This document shows positions 34,190-45,689 of a stretch of DNA of 64,000 bases, in pieces. A program made the position numbers and the translations under genes. The first letter of the stretch is position 1; every line of letters starts with the position of its first letter. Source of the stretch: Metallyticus violacea (Eukaryota > Arthropoda > Insecta > Mantodea > Metallyticidae); contig CM060843.1 in the NCBI GenBank assembly GCA_030762175.1, positions 111,817,869-111,881,868 of the forward strand, written 5' to 3'. Under the pieces are notes generated by a model. The model worked only from the letters and a program-made list of their open reading frames with translations, made no database searches and was not told the origin of the DNA.

Positions 34190-37090
34190 CTAGCAACAAC
34201 ATTTTCATATAGAACTCAGCTTTGGATAGTTCAGGACATGTTTGTGACTTCCTTTGACGCATTAGATTGTATTTTACAATACTATAAACGGTCATGTTTT
34301 TAATCCCTACCATTGATTGTTCTGTAGCTGTTTGTAGTAGTGCTGGGGATGTGCTATGTCTACAGTGGTAAGAAGCGAACGAATTTATGTGACAATTCTG
34401 TACTTGTCTGTTTCTTAACTAAAGGTAGTCAACCTTAGCATTTAGACAGAGGTCCCAACAGTCAGCAAGTTTTTTCTATACTCGCCGCAAAGAAGTCAAT
34501 ATCTCTTGGTAAAAGCATCAAAAGTTGACAACTCGAAAGCGTGTCACAGGAGTTGTTTTGCTCCTTGACAAACTCACATGCCACATAAAATATCATGTAG
34601 CATTTCTGTCGATTGCTTGCTTCATGACCATTCTTTGTAAAAACCCCATCCTTCATATTGATAAGCATGCCAAGAGATGCTTAAAACATTTCAGCAATGT
34701 CGCTTTACTTTCGGTCAAATGATCAATCATAGGAAGCCGTTCTTTCACAATGAAAATAATGTGATCCATTTAAAAAAAATGGATGGTGCTATAACTTTCA
34801 CAGTAATGTTCAAAAGAATTTTCGGTTCTCAAAAACATCTAAATATGAGAAATTGAACCATTTTTCATTTAGTTTTAATTGAAATATTATAAAACCCCTT
34901 TATTTTATATTCACGTAAATTAGCTTATGTTTCATTTAAACGACCCTTGACATAGGTTAAACTTATTAAAATCCACCAATCTTTGAAGCGAAACTTGATT
35001 TGCAACCCTAAGGATAACAACCACTTGCCTTGACAAGCATAGCAAAAATGTAAAAAATGCTAAATAAAAATATAGTGTGAGCACGATAGTCCATTTATTA
35101 TAATCGGGTTGCTTCGAATTTTGAAAAATTTATATAAATAAAAAGGAAATATGTTTGTCATAAATAAAATTTTATTTTGGCAATTCATTTTTATATGAAA
35201 ACTTATTTTTTTCTTTTTTCTTTCATTATTTTGATTTTCTTCCTGCTCTCTTTCCTTTCTTCTTTATTATTTTTGCTTTCTTTTTACCGCTAAGCCTTTA
35301 TTTCAGAATTGAATTCGCGCTTACTACAACCAGTAAATTACACATTTTTCTTTTATTTGCTTTTAGGCTTTAACGCTGCACTTATTTCTGTATATCTCAG
35401 TTACATTTAAAGTTCCTGTTCTGAGTAGTTTTACAGGCAGACGAATGAAACTCCTTGTTTATTTGCGGCATACTATTATCTTTATCACACAACAGTAGGA
35501 ATCTCCGTCCACATCGTTATTGCCAGAAGCAAGTTGTTAAATTGCAAGAGGAGTGAATGGGGCTTGTTAGACCCCAGTGAGCACTTCCTTTATATATTTG
35601 CCAGGATAAATATTCCATTTGACACGTAAAATGTTGTCTCTATTAAAAGCAAATAAGGATATAGCCATTTTAACATTATTTATTGAACAGTAATAATAGA
35701 AAAAACCGTTCTTCATTTGCCAGGACTTAAAGGTAACGCGCAATTATTATTACGTCACTATGGAGTTGGGAATTGCTACATGATGAGGAGATGATAAATG
35801 CAAATTGAACTGTGTACATGAAAAGGTACAAAGAAAACGAACGAGCATTTCAAAACAACATTGTAACAACTGATTTAGAAATAAAAACATTTATAGAACT
35901 GCTATAGTTTTCTGGAGTGATGAACTCATGCCGATCTTTGAAGTGACATATATGGAAGCCACAATGCCTCTATTGCTTTCAAATTCGTTAACTTTTCCCC
36001 CTGCACATTTCGACGGTAAGAAAACATGAGAATAGAAGAAAGAAAATCACAAGAGTTGCTGCAATATGCAAAGATGTGAAAAATGTGTTAGCAAATTTTT
36101 TCAATCTGTATACACCTTATGAATGCTGTATTATTGTTTTCTAAGGCTATTGAACCAGAAAAATGAAAGTTAAAGAGTTAGCATAAACAAAAATCATTAA
36201 GGAAAAAATCACGTTTCCGAGGACGATCTGAAATGAGTGAAAATAAAACGTATTTTTTCATCAATTTTCGAGTTTCAGGCTATATGACTGTAATGCTGAC
36301 AACAGGAAAAAATGCCTTGAGTTTTTATTGCATCAAAATCTGACAAGTATAGGATCAAAAGTGTAATACTTAATTATGAAAAAATCTATTATATACTAAA
36401 TACCACAGCAAATGGCACAAATTCCTTCTTTTCATCTAAGAAAATTGACAAATACCATACATTATACTTCCAGGGTCCTTCACTGTGGAAAATATGTTCT
36501 GTAAATACATTGATACAAATACGGTACCTCAAGTAAAAACAAAGTAGCAATACGACAGTTAAAAAATGTATGATGTAAATTTGCTTTTGACAAGAAACTT
36601 TTGGTTTCATATTACCCATACAGAAAATTTTGTTTTACTGTCATCTTACATTTTGATGCTTTTATACAATCTGAACCTGAACATTGCCAGACTAAATAGT
36701 CAAAGCTTTCTGAAAGAATTCTCATACTCCTTAATTGAATCAATGTGGATGAAATTATTTTAAATGCCAGGATTGCAAAAATGACTTATGGTTACCATTC
36801 AAGAAAAATGTTGCGTTAAATCTCTTATCTTTTTTTTTTTTTTGAGAAGAGAACATTCCCTGGATAGATAACAAAGAATGTTCGTTATATCTAAGTAATA
36901 AGGACAAAAAAATAAATAGCTGATGTCGGTGGTGTGGAAAATCAGTTTGTAATGAGCGCAAAGAATGTAATTCGTTGAATTTAGTTATAGCAAACATCTT
37001 GAAAACGTTAAATGTAAGACATTTCCTTCTGTGTATGTTTCAGGGTATTTATTGAACAATACAACCTTACATGTAAACCTCTTCTCTATT
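34190..37090. other. Unrecognised AT-rich sequence
   Basis: Almost 3 kb without any recognised gene or repeat. Frames of 65-76 codons show no familiar motif. A pyrimidine-rich stretch lies at 35200-35290. Confidence 0.5.
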
Positions 37091-37092
37091 TT

Positions 37093-37378
37093 TGTCGGTC
37101 CTGGTGGTGTAGTGGTAATCATACTTTCCTCCTAAACCGAAGATCCCGGTTTCAATACTGGCCAGGACGGATGGATTTTTTCGGGCGTAAAAATCCTAAG
37201 CATGGCTTCCTTCGGAAGGGAAGTAAAGCCGTGGGTCCCGTGTCGTACATTTACGGCACGAAAAAGAACCTCAAGCCTGAAAGAAGAGAGGTCTCAGCAA
37301 AATTTGTCGGCCGTTTCACTCCCTGATATGAAAGGGACTATGATGACCTGAGATGTTAAAGAACGTTCATAAACAACC
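37093..37378 (+). mobile_element. SINE-B, full length
   Basis: The head GGTCCTGGTGGTGTAGTGG is intact, the B box is altered to CGGTTTCAATACTGG, and the body is well conserved through TTTTTTCGGGCG, GCCGTGGGTCCCGTG and GATGACCTGAGATG. It ends around AACGTTCATAAACAACCC; the usual AACCAAATCAAC tail is replaced. No convincing target-site duplication. Confidence 0.94.
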
Positions 37379-37689
37379 CTACCCCCCAATTTTTTCTCTG
37401 TTTGCTTTAAAAAGTGTACTATACTACATTACTTCAACAGCGAGCTAAGCTTATTCAAATACAGACGAAATACACAAGAATATTATATATTTAGTGTATA
37501 CATGTGTGAGAAAAAAATAAGTGTTTAAGTTTAACGAACCTGACTACGGCTGTACGCCACAGATGCACAGATTGATAAATAAGAGAGGTATTTCATCAGG
37601 AAATAAACCAAATTAATATCTTCACTCTACCTATGTTTTTCTTCTCTCCCCTCCATGTACCTAATATTATTTGAGCACACATCTCTCTT

Positions 37690-37765
37690 TTTTACCTTTA
37701 TAAATGCGCTCGTGGGTCATCCCACAGATTTGTAGTTTGAAACACTATCCATTAGACCACAAGAG
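37690..37765 (-). repeat. tRNA-like block, degenerate
   Basis: The minus strand has GTGGTCTAATGGATAGTG at the A-box position, like tRNA-Arg or tRNA-Glu, followed by CAAATCTGTGGGATGACCC in place of the T arm. The B box is not canonical, so this is at most a tRNA pseudogene or SINE head. Confidence 0.4.
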
Positions 37766-37769
37766 AGCT

Positions 37770-40700
37770 ATCGGGATATTGCAGTGTTTCGTATCTGTTT
37801 GAAGGGTAGTGGAATGAGGTTTAACCATAAAATTGTTGGCTATTAATGACAACAGTGGGCGATTAAAAGGGCTAATATAGCTGTTGTTGAAAAAAATGAC
37901 AGTTTTGGAATGCGCTGTTTCGTGATGCATGTATCAAATTTTAGCGGTGACATTGATGTGACAGGCAGTTGATTAAAAAGGGCTTGTGTAACTGTTTTCG
38001 ATTTAACAAATAGGTAGAACTTCAGAATGGTTAAATATGGGAATGGGAGGAGATAAATCATGAAACCTAGCTTAAATACTGAATATGAGCTGAATGGAAC
38101 ATATTGTCTATCTGCGGATCCGAATGAACAATATTTACGAGGACAATTCAAAAAGTAACAGCAACTAAAATGCTTTGAGCTATGTAATTCGAATAGAAGT
38201 ATAAATGACATGTCATGTTCTACAAAACACTCCTTACTTTTAGCACAGTGCTCATATCTTTGTACGAAATTTTTTATTCCATCAGGGGAAAAAATAAAAG
38301 ATTTTTTGTTTGTGCTTGCAGTTTCTTTGATCTCATCATCTCTCGAAAATATTTCTGCTCGTTAAGATTCTTTCAAGGATGGAAACCCATGGTAATCTCA
38401 AGGAAGAAGATTATGGCTGTATGGGAGATGATGCAAGACTTGAAATCTCAGTCTCCGAATGGTATTAAGAGTCGCAACGGCATGTGACGGCGTGTGTTAT
38501 CATGAAGGAGAAGAATGCCTGTAGACAAACATTTCCCTATTGCTAACTTTAGCTCTTTCTTTAAACGGACACTATTCATTTTCACCAATTTCTTGATATA
38601 GCCCCAGAAAGCCCAAAAGAGATTCTTTCAGAACTTTTCAGCGAAGGGTTGAGACTTCTTTCTGGCTGGAGAAGATAGCATTCTTAGCTCTTAATCTTGC
38701 TGTTTTTAATTATGTAGGTATTCAGATTTTGACTCCTGTGACGGTATATGCGAGAAATTCTGCTCCTTCATCTTTATATCTGGCTAAATAGATTGTTCAA
38801 TCTTTTGCTCACCACTCATCATCCTAGGCACACACCGTGCACACAATTATCGGTAGGTACCTGAGAATTTCTGTGCCCGACCTCTATTTTCACAAATAAT
38901 GACACTAACCTAACCTCATCTTGTTATATGAGTAACGAATGTATTGGGACAACCGGACAGTTGCTAGTCTAGAATGAGTTTGCCCATTTTTAAACACTTC
39001 TGTCGAGTGATGGTATATTCTTCTTCCAGCAAGCAGGGCGTCGTCATTCCTCTTTGAATTTCGCGAGGTTTCATAGCCTCAGAATACAAAAATCTGATGA
39101 TTACTCTCGCTTCTCTAAAATGCAGCAATTTTGTATGCAATGCACTTCCCAATAAGCACTATTCTGGAGTTTAGAAATAAGACTATTACTTTAATATTAA
39201 TAATTGTATTGAATTTTAACTAAAATCCTTTTCTCACTCTACAACTCACTTATTTTTAATTGTGTCCGAACTCAATAATAACAACAGTTCAGGCTGCAGG
39301 GGGTAAGAAAACGAAATATGTGTTAACAATTCAATCCTCTCTAAAATTTAAATATCAAAAGATAGGAGTGCCACTTGAAATTCTAAAGAGAGGGCGGCTG
39401 TTGATTAGCAAATGAGATCTTAATAATTTAATCAAGATTTGTTCTAAACTTCAGGCATTATTTGATTCTTGTTTCAATTAGGACAGAATGAAAATAAGTC
39501 AGTTAGTTGTAGGATGGAAAAGCAATTTCTTTTGGGCAAAATTACATACAGTTATTAAAATTACACTACTGAGTTTGTTTCTGAGATTTAGGCTAATCCA
39601 TTCATTTTTTCATTTTATTGTATGATATACGTAATTTTGAAACAATTTAAAACTATTAAATTAAATGCTCAATGACTTTATAATATTATTCTGTTCTAAT
39701 TCAAGCATTAATAACAACAATCCAGGTTTCCAAGCAACATAAAATAACAAAACACATGATAACAATTATATTCTCTTTACAAATGATATGGGTGCCATTT
39801 GAAATTTCAAAGTGTCGGTGTCTGGGGATGATGGGAAAAAGAAAATTTAGTCAATATCTAAATTGACGTGCTTTTTCTTTATACGTTTAATTTATATAAA
39901 AAAGGTAGATATTAAAACTGAAAAGTTTTGAAATAAAATCTCCGTATATGTACCGTTAATAAATATTTTATCATTTAAATATATTTAACAGGTTTATTAC
40001 AAAGGTATAAGATATTAAAATGATGATGCGCCTAATAATTTATACCATACTCAAAAAAATAATTATTTTATTACATTTAGGAATATTTTGAAACACGTAT
40101 AATGAAAGAAAGATTGGTTTTTTTTGCTTCTTTTCTTGTTTGTAGTACAATTATCAGCGCTACATAATTACGTTTATAGAAAAATATGAAAGCAGTGTAA
40201 TATTTTAACTGTTTTATCTAAGGTACAAAATTATGAAGGAAACAAGAATATTTGGCTCAGTATTCCTTCTGGAGTTTATTACTCTACGAATAAACAGCAG
40301 GTAAAGGCTTGTTGCTCACGTCACATGCCCCCCCCCCCCCCGTTGTCGGCGCCATGACGAAATCTTGAACTGCAGTTTCACTTATGTAACTGGTTTTACA
40401 AGCGTATCCAGTAATTAAATATTCAAAATTGAATTGTGGCCTTCAGCATTGTCTACCCGCATTTTGAGTACAAATACTACCTTTGCATTTAAAAGAGGGG
40501 GACTGATGAGTGCACCTATACTCTGTTCAAAACAAATATGGGAAAGGCTTCTTATGGAAGCAAATCTTAACTTGCAGGTGCTAGATAGTCACTCAGGCAA
40601 GGATAAAGAATAAAAAACTCAACAAAAAAAGTAGATAAAAAATTCACAATGATCTACAGTCCTGATATTGGGTTTCTTTCGTGGTTTACCCTGGTCACAT

Positions 40701-40976
40701 ATGCAAATACTGGGTGGGTATTTACTTTCCAAGAATGTCCCTAGCTATCATTTCCTTATTCATTGTTCCATAATCACAGGGACAAGCGAAATGGGTTGGC
40801 AGTGAACGGTATGCAGTGAACTTCGCTTATTGGAAAGATTTCCCTGGTTCCTGATTTGATAGCTGTCTTTCCGAGGATTTCGAACTCCGCTCTTAGCACT
40901 TCAACAAAAATACAAGGGGAATGCCTTGCTACCATTTTTTTTAAATGGTTAAGTTATATGAATCAAAGTAAAGCAC
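37770..40976. other. Unrecognised AT-rich sequence with two small duplications
   Basis: No gene recognised. A degenerate direct repeat lies at 37850-37895 and 37955-37997. A longer one lies at 39273-39388 and 39706-39812. A C-run occurs at 40328-40340. Long frames at 37843-38211 (minus) and 38215-38487 (plus) show no familiar motif. Confidence 0.45.
39273..39812. repeat. Diverged direct repeat of about 110 bp
   Basis: Segments 39273-39388 and 39706-39812 share ordered blocks: AATAACAAC, TAACAATT, TATTCTCT/ATCCTCTC, and GGTGCCA.TTGAAATT with following CAAAG/TAAAG. They are separated by about 430 bp. They could be decayed terminal repeats or a local duplication. Confidence 0.55.
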
Positions 40977-40977
40977 A

Positions 40978-41406
40978 TACGAGGGTAGGTCCATAAGTTT
41001 CCGGCCTAACCATTTTCCTAGGTATGATAAGGACAAAAACAATATTTCTCTTTTCAATACAGTTACCCTTTATTGCAATATTGCTTCTCACGTCTTTGAA
41101 TTAACACTTCAATCCACCCCCCAAAATAGTCAGAAGTCTTGTCTGCAAAATGGGCATAAACAGAACCCATCACTTCGTCTTAAATTTCCTTTCTCGAAGA
41201 TTCTTCTTGTGTTTTGAGAAGAGGAAATAGTCAGTGGGAGTAGATCTGGGCTGTAGGGTGGATGATCGATCTCATTGAAGCCACATTTGTTCACAGCTTC
41301 CTTTGCAAAAAGCTGTGTGCACAGGCGCGTTGGCGTGAAGAAGGCGCACACCACCACTCAGCTTTCCTCGCCTTTTCTCTTTGGTGGAAGCACGTAGTCT
41401 GTGCAG
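40978..41406 (-). pseudogene. Mariner 3' end: inverted repeat and C-terminal transposase
   Basis: The element starts after TA (40978-40979) with CGAGGGTAGGTCCATAAGTT, the same terminal repeat as at 30972 and 19560. On the minus strand it reads, in order, LRASTKEKRRGKLSGGVRLL-like sequence near 41400-41340, then ANKCGFNEIDHPPYSPDL (41285-41240), SSQNTRRIFEKG and VMGSVYAHFADKTSD. Frameshifts are present. At 41406 it breaks off and unrelated LINE sequence begins, so only the last third of the transposon remains. Confidence 0.92.
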
Positions 41407-41500
41407 TTGTATGGTAACGAAACGTGGGCACTGAGAACAATAGATAAAAAGTAATGAAATGTTTAAGATCGTTGTTGGAGTGAGCTGGAGAGATCAAATG
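41407..41500 (+). pseudogene. LINE reverse-transcriptase C-terminal scrap
   Basis: The + strand reads LYGNETWALRTIDKK then, in shifted frame, VVGVSWRDQMENA. The LYG.E.W block followed by a G.S..D...N block is typical of the C-terminal region of LINE proteins of the LINE-B kind. The scrap is less than 100 bp and abuts the truncated end of the mariner. Confidence 0.65.
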
Positions 41501-41513
41501 GAAAATGCTATCA

Positions 41514-41587
41514 GAGCCTCAAAGCTAGTCGGTAGAGCACCTGCCTACTTTGCTTAGGGTCTCGAGTTCGATTCCAGACTGGGCACA
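41514..41587 (+). repeat. tRNA-Lys-like sequence
   Basis: The block GCCTCAAAGCTAGTCGGTAG at the 5' side and GGTCTCGAGTTCGATTCCAG at the 3' side resemble tRNA-Lys (GCTAGCTCAGTCGGTAGAGCA and GTGGGTTCGAGCCC). The first and last stem bases (GCCTC against GGGC) pair only in part and bases are missing from the D arm. A pseudogene or a SINE head is more likely than a working tRNA. Confidence 0.55.
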
Positions 41588-41599
41588 AGAACATTTCTT

Positions 41600-41985
41600 T
41601 GATTAAGACGTTTCTTTGTAATGGTCAGAAATTGTATCGACTGTTTAATAACCAGTTTGTCATTTGAGGATTACAATTGGACATAACTCAGAATAATGTC
41701 CATTTATATAGGTGTGTGACTAATATATGAGTATGTTGGCAATTACAAGACAACTGCAAATATTGCAATTATAAATCAAAATATAATTAGCGACCAAAAG
41801 GACTGAAGCATGGGCAGAGAATTTCTTGCATCTCGTGTCACTATTGCAGACACTATTTTATACACGAAGGGGCAGAACGGCCTACATGGAGACAACATTT
41901 CATTTTATCAATTTTGACTTAATGCACTTAATTCTGAAGTCCAACCAACAGTGTCACTTGCCAGGTGCCTGCAAGTAGAAAGCAA
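41600..41985. other. Unrecognised sequence
   Basis: Nothing was identified downstream of the tRNA-like block that repeats elsewhere in this window. Confidence 0.45.
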
Positions 41986-42272
41986 CTTCCAAAGATATGT
42001 TTTTTAATAGTGTTTAACGTCCGTTTTTACTACTGAGGCATCACAGACGGTGAACACTGATGATACACGAGATGAAATGATATATTGGGAAAGGATTTTT
42101 TATATTTGGAAACGTTCTAGGCCCAAGTTTAGGGTATTTCTCCGGTATTTGCCATTTATGAGGACTGAGGAAAGCCGGAGGACGGTCCTTGTGGGATTCG
42201 AACCGCAGATCTCCCGCTCACGAGTCCGCGCCTTTACAACCTTGGCCACCCGTGGCGGTAGCTTCTAAAGAT
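41986..42272 (-). mobile_element. SINE-A, full length, with target-site duplication
   Basis: The element occupies 41997-42261. The duplication is CTTCCAAAGAT at 41986-41996 and CTTCTAAAGAT at 42262-42272, one mismatch in 11. The reversed boxes GGGATTCGAACCGC and CTTTACAACCTTGGCCACCC are present. A deletion of about 30 bp removes part of the body between GAGGAAAGCC and GGACGGTCC. Confidence 0.95.
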
Positions 42273-42274
42273 GC

Positions 42275-43630
42275 ACCGAACAGTTCGGAGCGAAATGTCA
42301 AGGGTGGATATTTCCTTTAAACCACGGACCACAAGCTCGAAAATTATCTATTATAAGCCCGCTGCGAAAGCGTCTGTGGATAATAACCTTTTTAAAAGTG
42401 TGTACTTCTTCGAAAGTGTCAAATGAAAAAAATTGGTGATTACAAAAGGTCGCTGGAACTTGTTGTTTGAGGGGATTTCTTTTACCAGTTTACATAACTG
42501 TGGACTGAATAATTATACTTGGAGTTTTTCTTCCAGAAAGTTATTCATGTCAACAAATAGACTTGTACGTATCAGAGCTAACGCTGCAGTATTTAAGTAT
42601 ATACGTTCTTAGTTTAAATTACCTGGTAAATGATTACGTTTGAGTATATAAATTTGTTATTTTCGAGTTAACGAAACTGCCGAAAGTATCGTTGTCATTA
42701 TCCTTCTCTTTCTGTCTAACACAACTTCTGACAGGTTCGCAATGCCAAAGCTCCACTCATATTACTCTAGTTCTGCGATTATGTATCTGAAGGAAATCTG
42801 TAAAGCTGTTTGTTTCAACGTGTTTGGAGATTTAATTGCTTTCCAAGATAGTAAGTCATTTTCCATTACGGTTGGCAGATGGATATAAAGGTAACCACAG
42901 GAAGCGTAACTCTGTACGAATATATTGCTTTTCCCAAACCGGTGGCTTTCCACATCTTAAAGACGGCTTGGAACAAATTAGAGAAGATGTAGCTTGGGTT
43001 TTCTTGCCTGTTAGGCCAAGCAGAAAAGGCGCTCGCTGCGCCCTACATGCTCGGTGCGTTGAGCTAGAGATTTACCCTGCCACGCCGAATGTTTATATAA
43101 TCTCCGCCCCCAGTTAATTAAGCCCTCCTTCCCTCCCTGCACACTCCCCTATGAAATACAGCAGTCTCAGAACTCCGCTGATAAGCTAGCATTCTGCAAA
43201 CTCCCAGTATGTTCTCCAAGTGGAGGTATTTAGCTCCTGGGTCTCATATCGTCACTGACGCTCCGGCTCTAAAGAAAGAGCTATTTGCTTTTTGCACAGA
43301 ATTATACGAACTGGCATAGTGACACATGACACTGAGTGCCTTTTTAGCACGTGGTGATGCTTAGCATCCATCTGGAAGAAAGTTTAGAGATTAGGGCTGT
43401 GCACAAGTTTTGTCAAGACAGAGAACTACAGCTCTTTATACGTTACTTTCTCTCAGGTGTTATGTTGTAAGTTTCGCCTTAGCCATTTGTCTTTGTTTTC
43501 TGTTTGATTTTCTTAATTTTTTGTATAATCTGCTATGTGTGTCAAATGAAACTTTAGTTAAAAAGTAAATAAAAATATCAGGATAGAGAGAGACATTGCA
43601 GAAAGAAAAATGACTGTTTCTGAATATAGT

Positions 43631-43661
<31 letters not shown>

Positions 43662-43930
43662 TTTTGTATAGATAAATTCGACATTTCTCACACAGGTGTA
43701 GGAAGTGTGTCAAGTGATCAATTTGGCGGTAAATGAAGAGGGCCATTTTATATCTCCTTCTTTACATAATTTAGGCCAATCTCTTATCCATCTCTTCATT
43801 TCTCATCCCACAGGTATTTCCCCTCTAGATTTATATTATACTTGGTAGCCTATTAACGTTCACATTCTACAGATTGTCTATCTCTAATTGTGATGTTCTG
43901 TAATTTCTTTTGCAGTATTCATCATTAAGT
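42275..43930. other. Unrecognised; less AT-rich patch at 42940-43270
   Basis: No gene recognised. From 42940 to 43270 the composition is less AT-rich, with a TATATAAT at 43092. The + frame 42836-43117 has no known motif. An AAT array lies at 43632-43662. Confidence 0.4.
43632..43662. repeat. AAT trinucleotide microsatellite
   Basis: About ten AAT units. Confidence 0.95.
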
Positions 43931-43933
43931 ATA

Positions 43934-44128
43934 CCGCCATGGGTGGCCGGGGTCATAAGGCACGGACTTGATAGCAATAGTTCCACCAGGATCGTCTGAA
44001 TGAGACATTTTCCAGGTTTTCCTTAGTCCTCATAAATGGCAAAGGCCGAGAAGGTACCCTAAACTTAGACCTGGAACGTTTCCTTGCTATAAAAGGAAAG
44101 TCTTAACAATTTTATAATTTCATCTATG
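43934..44128 (+). mobile_element. SINE-A, 3'-truncated
   Basis: The copy begins with CCGCCATGGGTGGCCGGGG, lacks most of the B box (AGTTCCACCAGG), and is clear through GGTACCCTAAACTTAGACC to ATTTCATCTATGTA. There it stops and the unnamed GC-rich repeat starts within about 15 bp. The last segment of about 60 bp is missing. The earlier copy at 27751 is cut at the same place in the element (ATGTCATGTA). Confidence 0.92.
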
Positions 44129-44141
44129 TAACGACTTCGGA

Positions 44142-44309
44142 CGTTACTCTGCGGACCCTGAGTGCCCGTGGTACTTCTGATATTATTATAAGGAGCCGGG
44201 CCGGACTTATTCGAGCTCCTCCCAAGGTTGTCCGGATGGGTTGCACTCGGCGTGACAGCTGTCCGGTAAATGAGTACCCGCGGCGGTAGGGAGTGCATCG
44301 GTTCACCTA
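44142..44309 (-). repeat. Unnamed GC-rich dispersed repeat, copy 2
   Basis: Reverse-strand counterpart of 31996-32175, with shared blocks listed there. It immediately follows a truncated SINE-A. The minus reading frame of 86 codons across it has no homologous counterpart frame in copy 1 that stays open, so coding is not supported. Confidence 0.85.
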
Positions 44310-44314
44310 AAGAT

Positions 44315-45185
44315 AAATCTGACAAAGGTCAGTGCTATAAGAGAAGCAATAACCGAGGATTCTTAAACGAATACTAGAGCTGTTGCACAGAGCTGCATTT
44401 AAATTTGTTGAGAACGCACAGTATAATGGCTGGTATCCTTACAAACGACATACCATTTTTGGTGATCCGCCTGTTCAAGTGCTCTTGAGTGCATAGCACA
44501 CCAGATATTTATAGCACATCGCTCATGGCATCTGCAATAGAATTTCGACTGTTTTCTGATGGCATCACCACCTTGCAGGAAGAAAGTGTACAAGGCAAAG
44601 TAAATGATCAACTTATCGGCCCTTATATCACCCAGCTGTCATTACAACAAGTTTTCTTAAAGAACGTTTGAATATATTTTACTATCATTTACCTGAAGAC
44701 GTTCTTTCGAAAAGGCGCTATCCAGCTGACCTTCGTAGTCTTTTTCAAGAGCGGTCGCTGAAATCTCCAGATTTTACCCGAATGTTCTTCAATCTGTAGG
44801 GTTATCTGCGAGACTCCAAATTTGCTGATGGTTCAATAAGTAATACTCAAAGTGACATTGGGTTGAAGAGTATTTTTTTCGCTACACCTTACGGAGAACC
44901 CCTATAGAGTGCAGCCATTTGACTGTCCAATCTGTAGCGACCTGTAAAAATTTGACGAGATAATATGTTGGTACTTAATGAAGTTTGTTAACAGAAAAAA
45001 GTTTTTATTTGGCCTGAAAATTTAAATTTTAGCTGCTTTGTTCGTGTAATTAAAGTTTGTCCCATTATATAAATGTTATTTTCTCTATTTATTTCGTATT
45101 ATATTTAAATTATTTTACTGAAAAATTTAGAATTAGGACTTAAATTTATTATTTAATGCTTTCCAAAATGTTGTTACGGGTACCA
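44315..45185. other. Unrecognised sequence
   Basis: No gene or repeat recognised. Frames 44399-44611 (minus) and 44489-44671 (plus) overlap each other and show no familiar motif. Confidence 0.45.
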
Positions 45186-45194
45186 ATATCTACT

Positions 45195-45620
45195 TTATGC
45201 TTTAGGACATTAACCTCGTAACGGGTCCTTAGAACTATATTTCTACGGTATTTTGGGTATACCTGTATCTCATTTTCCTCTATGTATAAAATTGAAAATA
45301 AAATGTAGAAATGTGTCTATAGGCATGCGTTCGGCGTGCTCTAGTACTTTTGTCTATACATATTTCTTTTATAGCTTGAACTTTTCACGTTCAATTGCTT
45401 TCCTGAGCCTGAATTCTACTTTTATCCTCCAGATTTTGCTGCCATATAGGTAACTAGTCATCGCCATTAATTTATACAATTTTAGTTGAGTTTGCCATCT
45501 AGTTTCCGTAACTTTTTTTAATAGTACCGCACATTGGATTACATTTTTTTTGTAATATATATTCTATATCTATTTTCCCGAAATATGAAACTTGACATCC
45601 CAAACAATTAAAGATTTGAC
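45195..45620 (-). pseudogene. LINE-B, C-terminal part of reverse-transcriptase protein
   Basis: On the minus strand, 45620-45260 reads ITSQIFNCLGCQVSYFGKID, then MCGTIKKSYGN, then QLKLYKLMAMTSYLYGSKIW in one frame, and VLEHAERMPIDTF with a trailing DTGIPK. The series YLG...SY...DI, CGTI.R, LKFYK.MA...LYGSE.W and HVERM is characteristic of this LINE type. The upstream half of the same protein is found at 48650-50290 on the same strand, so the two are probably one element split by a later insertion. Stops and frameshifts are present. Confidence 0.85.
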
Positions 45621-45689
45621 TTGTTATTACAGTGAAGAAAATTATAATACAATGATTGTATATACTAAAAGATTTAAAAAAGAAAAAAA

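Noticed and set aside
37843..38211. 122-codon minus frame
   Set aside because: It overlaps another frame, spans a local duplication, and shows no recognisable domain.
41514..41587. Functional tRNA-Lys gene
   Set aside because: D arm is shortened and the acceptor stem pairs poorly, so a pseudogene or SINE head is more likely.
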